Assembly: GCA_030601485.1 (NCBI GenBank)
Contig: JAUVTO010000125.1
Coordinates: 1-5,981, forward strand
DNA: 5,981 bases
Origin: Desulfobacterales bacterium
Lineage (GTDB): Bacteria; Desulfobacterota; Desulfobacteria; Desulfobacterales; UBA11574
Reading direction: 5' to 3'
In this document: piece after piece, positions 1 through 5,077 of the stretch
How the letters are laid out: every line of letters begins with the position of its first letter
Numbering within the stretch: position 1 is the first letter of the stretch
Program-made: the position numbers and the translations under genes
The notes under the pieces: model-generated
What the model was told of the DNA's origin: nothing
Database searches by the model: none
Seen by the model: the letters and a program-made list of their open reading frames with translations, nothing else

Positions 1-324
1 TTTAGAGCTATCCATGTCGTGGGCATCCGCCTCGGAAAAGGCTATTGAAATACCTAATGCCTGCAATTTCCCGCTGATTCCTCCGGCAATCTCAGGAATC
101 AGAACTTTAAGAATACTTTTAAAATCCAAGATCCCTACAAGTTTACCCTGACCGTCAAGGACAAGGCTTGTTCTATGTCCTGCTTCCGTACACTTTCCGA
201 TTTCGACCTGGCAATATATTTTCATCAATTCCGGAACAGCCTCTTTTAGAGTCTTATCCACTTCTGTTACTGAATAATCATCAATAGGCACCATCATATC
301 TTTTACTTTTAATTTTACGGGCAT
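1..324 (-). CDS. CBS-domain protein, N-terminal part (runs off the left edge)
   Basis: The frame is open from an ATG at 324 to the window edge, giving 108 residues with no stop. It begins MPVKLKVKDMMVPIDDYSV and continues with a segment ending LVLDGQGKLVGILDFKSIL (about residues 53-71). A short DMM-type opening, a helix, then a 'D-x-x-G-x-L-V-G-I-L-D' strand-turn-strand is the usual shape of one CBS motif; a second copy may lie outside the window. CBS pairs typically bind adenine nucleotides and regulate a partner domain or transporter; no partner is visible here. The start is supported by an AGGAGG-type ribosome binding site 8-14 bases upstream (minus-strand AAAAAGGAGGAAGATAGA). It lies 50 bases after the preceding ORF on the same strand with no terminator seen, so it may be co-transcribed with the cyd genes. 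The assignment rests on motif shape, and the specific function is unknown. Confidence 0.82.
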   Translation of the reverse strand, partial: MPVKLKVKDMMVPIDDYSVTEVDKTLKEAVPELMKIYCQVEIGKCTEAGHRTSLVLDGQGKLVGILDFKSILKVLIPEIAGGISGKLQALGISIAFSEADAHDMDSSK

Positions 325-374
325 TCTATCTTCCTCCTTTTTATTTGTGCAGTTGTCGCGTATTAATCAGGGGA

Positions 375-620
375 TCAGAAGGCCATGCCTGTTTTCCAGA
401 CCTCCCAGACTTTACCTGCCAGATCAGGCCCCGGCTTGAGAGTAGGTTTTCCAGGCTGCCATCCGGACGGGGTTGCTTCCGTGCCCTTTCTGTCCCGTAC
501 AATAAGCCCTTTTACTATCTTTTCGATCTCGTCGCGGACATCGCGCAGATATACGATTGTTTTGGATTTCATGAAGAAACTCTCGTGATCGTTTCGATAA
601 TTTCTAATAAGCTTCTTCAT
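375..620 (-). CDS. Orphan AhpC-type peroxiredoxin C-terminal tail (possible gene remnant)
   Basis: This 81-residue ORF starts 17 bases inside the end of cydB. Residues from about 24 onward (YLRDVRDEIEKIVKGL, then a stretch with TPSGWQPGKPTLKPGPDL and AGKV) resemble the extreme C-terminus of AhpC/2-Cys peroxiredoxins, where E. coli AhpC, as I recall it, has CPAKWKEGEATLAPSLDL followed by VGKI. The thioredoxin-fold domain with the peroxidatic cysteine is absent, and the family's resolving cysteine position reads Thr (EATPSGW). The ORF contains no cysteine, so it cannot be a thiol peroxidase by itself. ATG 620 has an AGAGGA-like site 9 bases upstream and would be coupled to the cydB stop. The internal ATG at 572 (MKSKTIVY) is an alternative start and excludes the non-homologous N-terminus. 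It is either a decayed ahpC end captured after cydB or a small stand-alone protein. The similarity is from memory, not a search. Confidence 0.5.
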   Translation of the reverse strand: MKKLIRNYRNDHESFFMKSKTIVYLRDVRDEIEKIVKGLIVRDRKGTEATPSGWQPGKPTLKPGPDLAGKVWEVWKTGMAF

Positions 621-1632
621 AAGCCAGATCCTCTTTAGTCACCTTTCCTTTGAACAGATTATATGTCCATATCTGATATCCGATCACAATGGGTAAAAAA
701 ATTATTACCACAATCAGCATGATTTTTAAGGTAAGAGGGCTTGAAGATGCATTTTGTGCTGTCAGGCTGTATTTGGGATTTAAGCTCGATGGGAACAGGT
801 TTGGGTAAAGCCCGACAATACCGAAAAACGTTGATCCCACAATGGTAAGCGCCGAGGCAAACCAGGCTCTGAAAAAAGCTCTTTTTGCCAGAAAAAACTT
901 GATACTCAAAAGAGCAAAAACCGTTATCAGGATAACAAGAAACAAAGCCGGATGGGCCAGGTAGTTATCATAGAGATGTGTGAAGAACCTGCTGGCGATC
1001 AGAAAAATCACCACTACCCATAGAAGCACCGGCCAGAGCTTGTTGGCAACGGAAGCAGCCCTCTCATGCAAATCACCTTCTGTCTTGATGGCCAGCCATA
1101 AGGCGCCGTGTACAAGAAAAAGCATTACAAAAAGCACGCCGCCAAGGAGCCCGTAAGGGTTTAAAAGCGTAAATAGTGTTCCATGATAAATGCCGTTATG
1201 ATCTATGGGAATTCCTTTAAAAATATTTGCAAAGACCACACCAAAAAGAAGGGCCGGCGTAAAGCTGCCGATAAAAATGCATGTATCCCAGATTTTTCGC
1301 CAGCGCGGATCATCAACCTTGCCTCGAAATTCAAAAGAGACCCCGCGCAGAATCAGGGCAAAAAGAATCAGCATCAAGACCGAATACAGGGATGAAAACA
1401 TTACGGCATATACTGTGGGAAAGGCTGCAAAAGTAACGCCAGCCGCAGTAATCAGCCAGACTTCGTTACCATCCCATAGCGGTCCCAGTGAATTAATCAT
1501 AATCCGTTTGTCCTGATCGGTTTTTCCCAGGAACGGATAAAGCGTTCCTATTCCGAAGTCGAATCCGTCTGTCATGAAAAATAAAGCCCATAAAAGGCCC
1601 CATAAGAAGAACCATATGGTCTGTAAAACCAT
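604..1632 (-). CDS. cydB: Cytochrome bd ubiquinol oxidase subunit II (CydB)
   Basis: A 342-residue, very hydrophobic protein, somewhat shorter than E. coli CydB (379). The N-terminal membrane segment carries the family signature MTDGFDFGIG (residues 20-29), followed by GPLWDGNEVWL (50-60), a conserved CydB motif. Several further membrane spans follow (roughly 62-97, 116-136, 150-180, 195-215, 227-247, 255-275, 300-325), and the C-terminus is charged. CydB is the structural partner of CydA in the quinol:O2 oxidoreductase that reduces O2 to water in the cytoplasmic membrane. The start is set by TAGGGGG at 1637-1643, only 4 bases before the ATG. It lies 249 bases downstream of cydA, an unusually wide gap for this pair, filled by a MITE-like element and short repeats. 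Its last 17 bases overlap the longest form of the next ORF. Identity is very secure. Confidence 0.96.
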   Translation of the reverse strand: MVLQTIWFFLWGLLWALFFMTDGFDFGIGTLYPFLGKTDQDKRIMINSLGPLWDGNEVWLITAAGVTFAAFPTVYAVMFSSLYSVLMLILFALILRGVSFEFRGKVDDPRWRKIWDTCIFIGSFTPALLFGVVFANIFKGIPIDHNGIYHGTLFTLLNPYGLLGGVLFVMLFLVHGALWLAIKTEGDLHERAASVANKLWPVLLWVVVIFLIASRFFTHLYDNYLAHPALFLVILITVFALLSIKFFLAKRAFFRAWFASALTIVGSTFFGIVGLYPNLFPSSLNPKYSLTAQNASSSPLTLKIMLIVVIIFLPIVIGYQIWTYNLFKGKVTKEDLAYEEAY

Positions 1633-1647
1633 TTTTCCCCCTAAATA

Positions 1648-1676
1648 GTGCCTGAACGAAAACCCCGTTCAGGCAC
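1648..1676 (-). repeat. Perfect 11-bp hairpin just upstream of the cydB ribosome binding site
   Basis: GTGCCTGAACG (1648-1658) pairs perfectly with CGTTCAGGCAC (1666-1676) around a 7-base loop. In the cydAB transcript it ends about 5 bases before the TAGGGGG ribosome binding site of cydB. No run of U follows it on the minus strand, so it does not look like an intrinsic terminator. It forms one end of the MITE-like element. Possible roles are mRNA end protection, a processing point, or modulation of cydB translation; none is demonstrated by the sequence. Confidence 0.7.
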
Positions 1677-1711
1677 GATTGTTGATTGGCGATTGATGAT
1701 TGTTGATTTAA
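1677..1711 (+). repeat. Heptad array A, unit GATTGNN, 5 copies
   Basis: Five consecutive 7-bp units start with GATT (1677, 1684, 1691, 1698, 1705). The first four share GATTG followed by two variable bases, and the fifth is GATTTAA. The first and fourth units are identical (GATTGTT). It lies inside the MITE-like element. The strict 7-bp phase recalls the short tandemly repeated (STRR) heptamers known from cyanobacterial intergenic DNA. Confidence 0.7.
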
Positions 1712-1795
1712 AAACCAAAATAAATTCATAGAGTTGGTAGCGGCACGATTAGAGCTGAATTCCGCCTTATGGGGTTTTCGGTCAAGCACTAAATA

Positions 1796-1816
1796 ATTGA
1801 AGATTGAAAATTGAAG
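1796..1816 (+). repeat. Heptad array B, unit ATTGAAR, 3 copies
   Basis: ATTGAAG, ATTGAAA and ATTGAAG follow each other without gap at 1796, 1803 and 1810. The array begins directly after the right-hand TAAATA that flanks the MITE-like element. It shares the ATTG core and 7-bp period with array A. Confidence 0.65.
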
Positions 1817-1857
1817 AGCCCTATTAATTTATTTTTCAGTTTTTTCCCTTAAATATT

Positions 1858-1878
1858 CAATAGACAATTGTCAATCGG
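1858..1878 (-). repeat. Heptad array C, unit ATTGNNN on the minus strand, 3 copies
   Basis: CAAT recurs exactly every 7 bases on the plus strand (1858, 1865, 1872), which is ATTG with 7-bp phase on the minus strand. It sits 4 bases from the cydA stop codon. It contains the 10-bp palindrome GACAATTGTC (1863-1872). It is in the opposite orientation to arrays A and B. Confidence 0.6.
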
Positions 1879-1881
1879 AAA

Positions 1882-3183
1882 TTAATGAGCCGGTCCTTGC
1901 CTTGCATTTTTTGCAATCAGATAGAAACCGACCGCTCCAAGAAGACTGTAAACCAGAATAAATGCGATTAAAGATATCAGCACCTGAGAACTCGCAACCG
2001 GAGATGCTGCATCCGAGGTCTTCATCAGTCCATACACGATCCAGGGCTGGCGGCCGACTTCAGCCAGGACCCATCCCAGTTCAATGGCGATGTACGGCAA
2101 TGGGATTGACCAGAGCATAATCTTCAAATAGCCGGGACTTTCAACCAGACGGTTTCTTTTAAACCATCCGATAATGGTTAAAAGGGGAAAGAGGGCTCCC
2201 AGTGCAACCATGATTCTGAAAGAAAAGAAGGACAGTAATACAGGGGGCCTTTCATCTTTTGGAAAATCCTTGAGTCCCCTTACTTCCGCATTAAAATCAT
2301 GCCGAGTGAGAAAGCTCAGAAGTCCGGGTATGGAACCGATTTCAACGCTATTTCTTTCATTTTTCTCATCAGGAACGGCAAAGAGGTGAAGAGGGGCTCG
2401 GGTGGTTGTTTCCCAGTGCGCCTCCATGGCAGCCAGCTTGGCAGGCTGGGTTTCGGTTACATGGACCCCATGCATATCCCCTGTTATAGCAGTGAAAATT
2501 GAAAATATCAGCCCGAATACAAGAGCAATCCGGAATGACTTTGTAAAAAAATCGATGTGCTGTTTTTTCAAAAGATGATATGCACTGATACCCATGACAA
2601 AAAAGGCGCTTAAAATATAGGCCGCCGGCACTGTATGAAAAAACTCAAGGATGGCAAACTTGTTGAAAACAACCGCGGCAAAATCGACAAGCTCGGCCCT
2701 GCCGTTCCTGATAGTAAAACCAACAGGATGCTGCATCCAGCCGTTTGCCATAAGAATCCATACAGCGGACATGGTTCCTGCACCCGCAATAAGCCACATG
2801 ACAATGGCATGTGCCTTTTTTGATATTTTGTTCCACCCGAAAATCCAGACACCGATGAGAGTCGATTCCAGAAAAAAGGCCGCAGTTGCTTCTATGGCAA
2901 GAAGCGAACCAAAAATATCACCCACAAAGGCTGAATAGCGGGACCAGTTTGTTCCGAATTGAAATTCGAGTGTGATACCGGTGACAACCCCAACAGCAAA
3001 GTTGATCAAAAACAGCTTGCCCCAGAATTTCGTCATTCTAAGATACGTTTCATCTCCTGTCCGGACATATTTTGTCTCCATAAAGGCCACCAGTACAGAA
3101 AGACCCAGTGTCAGAGGGACAAACAAAAAATGAAACATGGTGGCGGTTGCAAACTGCAACCGTGAAAGAAGTACTACATCCAT
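1882..3183 (-). CDS. cydA: Cytochrome bd ubiquinol oxidase subunit I (CydA), short Q-loop form
   Basis: A 433-residue multi-span membrane protein carrying the haem- and quinol-binding residues of CydA. Visible residues (E. coli equivalents from established knowledge) are His18 (H19), His183 in FFHTV (H186, haem b558), Met325 in FRIMVA (M393, haem b558), Glu375 in AEVGRQPW (E445), Glu98/Glu106 in IEATAAFFLEST (E99/E107, proton path), and Lys249/Glu254 in QPAKLAAMEAHWET (K252/E257, quinol site). The loop from about 236 to 320 is short, without the insertion of the 522-residue E. coli protein, so this is the short-Q-loop type. It reduces O2 with quinol electrons at high affinity; in anaerobes this is generally read as O2 removal. 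The start lies 10 bases after the 61-residue ORF. The nearest Shine-Dalgarno-like stretch (GGAAAGG, 3199-3205) is about 15 bases away, so translation may be coupled to the upstream gene. Confidence 0.97.
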   Translation of the reverse strand: MDVVLLSRLQFATATMFHFLFVPLTLGLSVLVAFMETKYVRTGDETYLRMTKFWGKLFLINFAVGVVTGITLEFQFGTNWSRYSAFVGDIFGSLLAIEATAAFFLESTLIGVWIFGWNKISKKAHAIVMWLIAGAGTMSAVWILMANGWMQHPVGFTIRNGRAELVDFAAVVFNKFAILEFFHTVPAAYILSAFFVMGISAYHLLKKQHIDFFTKSFRIALVFGLIFSIFTAITGDMHGVHVTETQPAKLAAMEAHWETTTRAPLHLFAVPDEKNERNSVEIGSIPGLLSFLTRHDFNAEVRGLKDFPKDERPPVLLSFFSFRIMVALGALFPLLTIIGWFKRNRLVESPGYLKIMLWSIPLPYIAIELGWVLAEVGRQPWIVYGLMKTSDAASPVASSQVLISLIAFILVYSLLGAVGFYLIAKNARQGPAH

Positions 3184-3193
3184 GAGTGCATTC

Positions 3194-3379
3194 TTACGCC
3201 TTTCCTTCCAATTGACACTGTGTAAAATCTATCTCCTGGTTGCATCCACTGCATATATGAGTTTTATCAAACTCATCAGAAAAGATTTCAACTTCTTGAC
3301 CGCAGTTGGGACATTTGCATGAAAACGATGTTAACGTCTTGAAATTTTGAAAACCCGGGCAATGCTTTGGTGTAGACAT
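3194..3379 (-). CDS. Seven-cysteine zinc-ribbon-like small protein, function unknown
   Basis: A 61-residue soluble protein with seven cysteines (7, 21, 23, 26, 43, 46, 55). Two CxxC knuckles, CPNC (23-26) and CSGC (43-46), are separated by 16 residues, including the strand-like GQEVEIFSDEF. This is the layout of a zinc ribbon or rubredoxin-type metal site. Cys7 (KHCPGF), Cys21 and Cys55 are additional. A good ribosome binding site (AAAGGAG, 7 bases before the ATG) supports the start. The stop lies 10 bases before cydA, which lacks its own close Shine-Dalgarno, so the two are very probably one transcript. I recognise the general type as a small hypothetical of anaerobic deltaproteobacteria but know no function. 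Position suggests a role tied to the oxidase, such as metal or redox handling; this is inference only. Confidence 0.75.
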   Translation of the reverse strand: MSTPKHCPGFQNFKTLTSFSCKCPNCGQEVEIFSDEFDKTHICSGCNQEIDFTQCQLEGKA

Positions 3380-3421
3380 AATATTCTCCTTTGATATAAT
3401 TGTTTCGCGATTTTATATAAC

Positions 3422-3434
3422 GCGGCTGCGCCGC
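3422..3434. repeat. Short GC-rich hairpin in the rubredoxin to zinc-ribbon spacer
   Basis: GCGGC (3422-3426) pairs with GCCGC (3430-3434) around TGC. In the minus-strand transcript an A/T-rich tract precedes, rather than follows, the stem. It is therefore not a classical intrinsic terminator for the operon. It lies in the 157-bp gap between the rubredoxin-like gene and the 61-residue ORF. It may mark a boundary between two transcription units, or it may only stabilise an mRNA end. Confidence 0.5.
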
Positions 3435-3536
3435 TAAAAAATTTGATAGGCTTTATCGATAAGGATTGCCTTGTGACTAAACTTACCGTTTTTGGGCGAT
3501 TTCACGGCCGTAATCCTGGGCCATTTGAAGTCCCCC

Positions 3537-3689
3537 TTATATCCTTTTATCGACGCCTTCAAATTCGCAGTCCGGCGTATAACAGGTGTTGTCGACGAAC
3601 TCGCATTTTTCTTTGCAGGATGGACACCGGTCAGGTGGTGCATCAGCTTCCAGCGTATATCCGCAATTTCCACATTTCCAACTTGCCAT
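3537..3689 (-). CDS. Rubredoxin-like protein with extra cysteines
   Basis: A 50-residue protein starting MASWKCGNCGYTLEADAPPD. Two CxxC knuckles (Cys6/Cys9 and Cys22/Cys25, CPSC) bracket only 12 residues. This matches the compact rubredoxin-like domain found at the end of rubrerythrin rather than classical rubredoxin, where the knuckles are about 30 residues apart. The site should bind one Fe(Cys)4 centre and carry single electrons. A tail follows with three further cysteines (29, 36, 41; KCEF, TCYTPDCEF), not needed for that site. The frame is open back to 3749, but the start at 3689 is chosen because AAGGAGG (3697-3703) precedes it and the homologous fold starts here. It begins 13 bases after desulfoferrodoxin ends, so the two are translationally linked. 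It is the likely electron donor or relay for desulfoferrodoxin and rubrerythrin, inferred from context. Confidence 0.85.
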   Translation of the reverse strand: MASWKCGNCGYTLEADAPPDRCPSCKEKCEFVDNTCYTPDCEFEGVDKRI

Positions 3690-3696
3690 ATGATAA

Positions 3697-3703
3697 CCTC
3701 CTT
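3697..3703 (-). promoter_or_regulatory. Ribosome binding site fixing the rubredoxin-like start
   Basis: Minus-strand AAGGAGG begins within the TAA stop codon of desulfoferrodoxin (3703-3705) and lies 7 bases before the ATG at 3689. It argues against the longer in-frame start at 3749, which would add 20 residues overlapping the desulfoferrodoxin gene. It indicates re-initiation or coupled translation of the pair. Confidence 0.8.
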
Positions 3704-4077
3704 TATGCTTTCCAAAGACCATGTATATTGCAGTATTCTCGTGCTGCAATCTGTTCAGCTTCTACATTGAAGATTGCTTCTGGTGCTTCCCCGGGATTGA
3801 GAAACTGCCGGTAAACCTTGCCGTCCGCAATAATTTCAATCCATTGGATCCAGTGTTTCTCTTCCATGGGATGGGCAACGTCTCCGACTTTAACTTTCAC
3901 GCCGCCTTCTACTTTTTCAATCACCGGGACATGCTTCTCCTTGGCAGCATCAACCGTATTTTCGACAAGCAAATTCATGGGTTGGCCGCAGCACACAAGG
4001 TTACCCTTGCCACCATGAAGGACCTCTACTATATTTCCACATACGCCACATTTGTATACCTCAAGTCTTTTGGCCAT
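3703..4077 (-). CDS. dfx: Desulfoferrodoxin (2Fe superoxide reductase)
   Basis: A 124-residue cytoplasmic protein of the usual length for class I (2Fe) superoxide reductase. The N-terminal desulforedoxin-type domain has Cys10, Cys13, Cys29 and Cys30 (YKCGVC, LVCCG) for the Fe(Cys)4 centre I. The C-terminal neelaredoxin-like domain has the active-site ligands His49, His69, His75, Cys116 and His119 (EKHVP, AHPMEEKHW, CNIHGLW), with Glu47-Lys48 as the catalytic pair next to the first histidine. It reduces superoxide to H2O2 without making O2, using electrons commonly delivered by rubredoxin; that partner is encoded 13 bases downstream. A strong AAAGGAGG site 8 bases before the ATG fixes the start. 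Rubrerythrin, upstream, would consume the H2O2 formed. All ligands are intact, so the protein should be functional. The family is also called rbo. Confidence 0.97.
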   Translation of the reverse strand: MAKRLEVYKCGVCGNIVEVLHGGKGNLVCCGQPMNLLVENTVDAAKEKHVPVIEKVEGGVKVKVGDVAHPMEEKHWIQWIEIIADGKVYRQFLNPGEAPEAIFNVEAEQIAAREYCNIHGLWKA

Positions 4078-4103
4078 TTTTTATTTCCTCCTTTAAAAGT
4101 ATA

Positions 4104-4209
4104 GGACACGGATTTACTCAGACCCGCCTGCCATGCGAGGCACAAGCGGGCAGGTAACCACAGATGGTTTTTCATTAAATATTTTGATAATCTGTGTTTA
4201 TATGTGTCC
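4104..4209. repeat. Imperfect inverted-repeat element between rubrerythrin and desulfoferrodoxin
   Basis: GGACACGGATTTACTCAGA (4104-4122) faces TCTGTGTTTATATGTGTCC (4191-4209), matching at 14 of 19 positions as an inverted repeat. Nested inside are CACAGAT/ATCTGTG (4159-4165 and 4190-4196) and CCTGCC/GGCAGG (about 4127-4154). It has no coding capacity and fills nearly the whole 142-bp spacer, up to the desulfoferrodoxin ribosome binding site. Such 'ACACGGAT/ACACAGAT' spacers look like dispersed intergenic repeats. No clear flanking duplication is visible, so a mobile origin is only possible. Confidence 0.5.
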
Positions 4210-4219
4210 CCAAAAAGGT

Positions 4220-4795
4220 TTACCAGTTTTCCCCAAGCAGTTCAAAGTGGGCCTGGAGATGGGCACAGGCCGGGCATAATTCCGGTGCTTCGCTCCCTTC
4301 ATGGAGATAACCACAATTGCGGCATCGCCAGATCACTTTTTCATCCCTTTTAAACACCTTGCCTGCCTCTATATTGGCAGCAAGGTCCACGTACCTTTTT
4401 TCATGCTGTTTTTCCGCAACTGCAATCGCCTCAAATACCGCGGCAATTGAATCAAACCCTTCCTCGCGAGCGATCTTTGCAAATCCAGGGTACATTTCGG
4501 TGTGCTCGTAATGTTCTCCTGCGGCAGCAGCCTTCAGGTTCTCAGTGGTTGTTCCGATAACACCTGCGGGAAACGCTCCTGTGATTTCAACTTCACCGCC
4601 CTCTAAAAATTTAAACAATCTTTTGGCATGTTCTTTTTCCTGGTTGGCGGTTTCAGTAAAAATGTCTGCGATTTGAACATAGCCTTCTTTTTTGGCCTTG
4701 CTGGCAAAATAGTTATAGCGATTTCTTGCCTGAGATTCACCTGAAAATGCAGTTAAAAGATTTTTTTCAGTTTGAGTTCCTTTTAAACTTCCCAT
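4220..4795 (-). CDS. rbr: Rubrerythrin
   Basis: A 191-residue protein, the same size as Desulfovibrio vulgaris rubrerythrin. Residues 1-146 are the four-helix ferritin-like domain, with all expected di-iron ligands: Glu20 (FSGES), Glu53/His56 (QEKEH), Glu94/Glu97 (GEHYEH) and Glu128/His131 (AEKQH). Residues 153-191 form the C-terminal rubredoxin domain, with Cys158, Cys161 (CRNC), Cys174 and Cys177 (CPAC). It acts as a cytoplasmic peroxidase that reduces H2O2 to water, passing electrons from the Fe(Cys)4 site to the di-iron site. The start is supported by AAGGAG 7 bases before the ATG. It lies 63 bases after the 72-residue ORF and 142 bases before desulfoferrodoxin. An AT-rich segment just upstream (4811-4832) could hold a promoter, but I see no strong consensus. 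All catalytic residues are present. Confidence 0.97.
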   Translation of the reverse strand: MGSLKGTQTEKNLLTAFSGESQARNRYNYFASKAKKEGYVQIADIFTETANQEKEHAKRLFKFLEGGEVEITGAFPAGVIGTTTENLKAAAAGEHYEHTEMYPGFAKIAREEGFDSIAAVFEAIAVAEKQHEKRYVDLAANIEAGKVFKRDEKVIWRCRNCGYLHEGSEAPELCPACAHLQAHFELLGENW

Positions 4796-4858
4796 GTTTT
4801 TTCTCCTTATACTATTTTTATAATAATGTATTTATTGGTAGGAACCACGACTCATTTT

Positions 4859-5077
4859 TTATTTCTGTTCAAAGTCATTTTTCCACCAGCCCTTCTTAAT
4901 GTGGTTTTCCTTTTCTTTTTCCGCAAGTCTTTTCAGTTTATAGGCAGAATCAAGCATAACGCCGTATAGAATACCACAACCGGTATCTTCCCGATCAATA
5001 TCACCTTTATTTGCCAATTTGATCATCTCTTCTGACAGATCAAGTGTTTTTTTAATATTATCGTTGCAAGGCCTCAT
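4859..5077 (-). CDS. Small helical protein of unknown function upstream of rubrerythrin
   Basis: A 72-residue soluble, charged protein. Two amphipathic helices are likely (about 5-24 and 36-60), joined by a turn containing the distinctive KGDIDREDTGCGILYG, and a basic aromatic tail HIKKGWWKNDF follows. Only two cysteines are present (Cys4, Cys34), and there is no signal peptide or membrane span. A GGAGAG site about 10 bases before the ATG supports translation, and codon use resembles the neighbours. The gene leads the cluster and ends 63 bases before rubrerythrin on the same strand. I recognise the look of a conserved hypothetical of sulfate reducers but no named family. The helix pair and E-x-x-x-H (55-59) might suggest a partner for a ferritin-like protein; this is speculation. 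The upstream promoter is not clear. Confidence 0.72.
   Translation of the reverse strand: MRPCNDNIKKTLDLSEEMIKLANKGDIDREDTGCGILYGVMLDSAYKLKRLAEKEKENHIKKGWWKNDFEQK

Larger units (their letters stand above)
1648..1789. mobile_element. 142-bp MITE-like element between cydA and cydB
   Basis: The ends are GTGCCTGAACGAAAACCCC (1648-1666) and its inverted partner GGGGTTTTCGGTCAAGCAC (1771-1789), matching at 17 of 19 positions. Immediately outside both ends is the same hexamer, TAAATA (1642-1647 and 1790-1795), as expected for a target-site duplication. The interior has no coding capacity and contains a 7-bp-period repeat and a repeated GGCACGATT (1672-1680 and 1742-1750). Terminal inverted repeats, a flanking direct repeat, small size and lack of a gene are the hallmarks of a non-autonomous miniature element. 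No transposase is in the window to identify the parent family. It could instead be an unrelated palindromic intergenic repeat with a chance hexamer match. Confidence 0.55.

Noticed and set aside
325..603. A CydX-like small membrane subunit after cydB
   Set aside because: No short hydrophobic ORF is present. The only minus-strand ORF is soluble and resembles a peroxiredoxin tail.
1493..1789. 98-residue minus-strand ORF covering the spacer and the start of cydB
   Set aside because: It translates the MITE-like repeat and then cydB out of frame.
3418..3440. Intrinsic terminator after the rubredoxin-like gene
   Set aside because: The T-rich tract precedes the GCGGC/GCCGC stem on the transcribed strand, so the order is wrong for a terminator.
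3434..3715. 93-residue minus-strand ORF overlapping the rubredoxin-like gene
   Set aside because: It is a shadow in another frame of a gene with clear metal-binding cysteines, and has no family features.
3690..3749. Longer start for the rubredoxin-like protein
   Set aside because: It would add 20 residues overlapping desulfoferrodoxin without homology. AAGGAGG at 3697-3703 clearly serves the ATG at 3689.
4818..4832. PerR-box-like sequence TTATAATAATGTATT ahead of rubrerythrin
   Set aside because: Only the first half fits the TTATAATNATTATAA consensus (about 10 of 15 positions). The region is AT-rich, so the match is not convincing.
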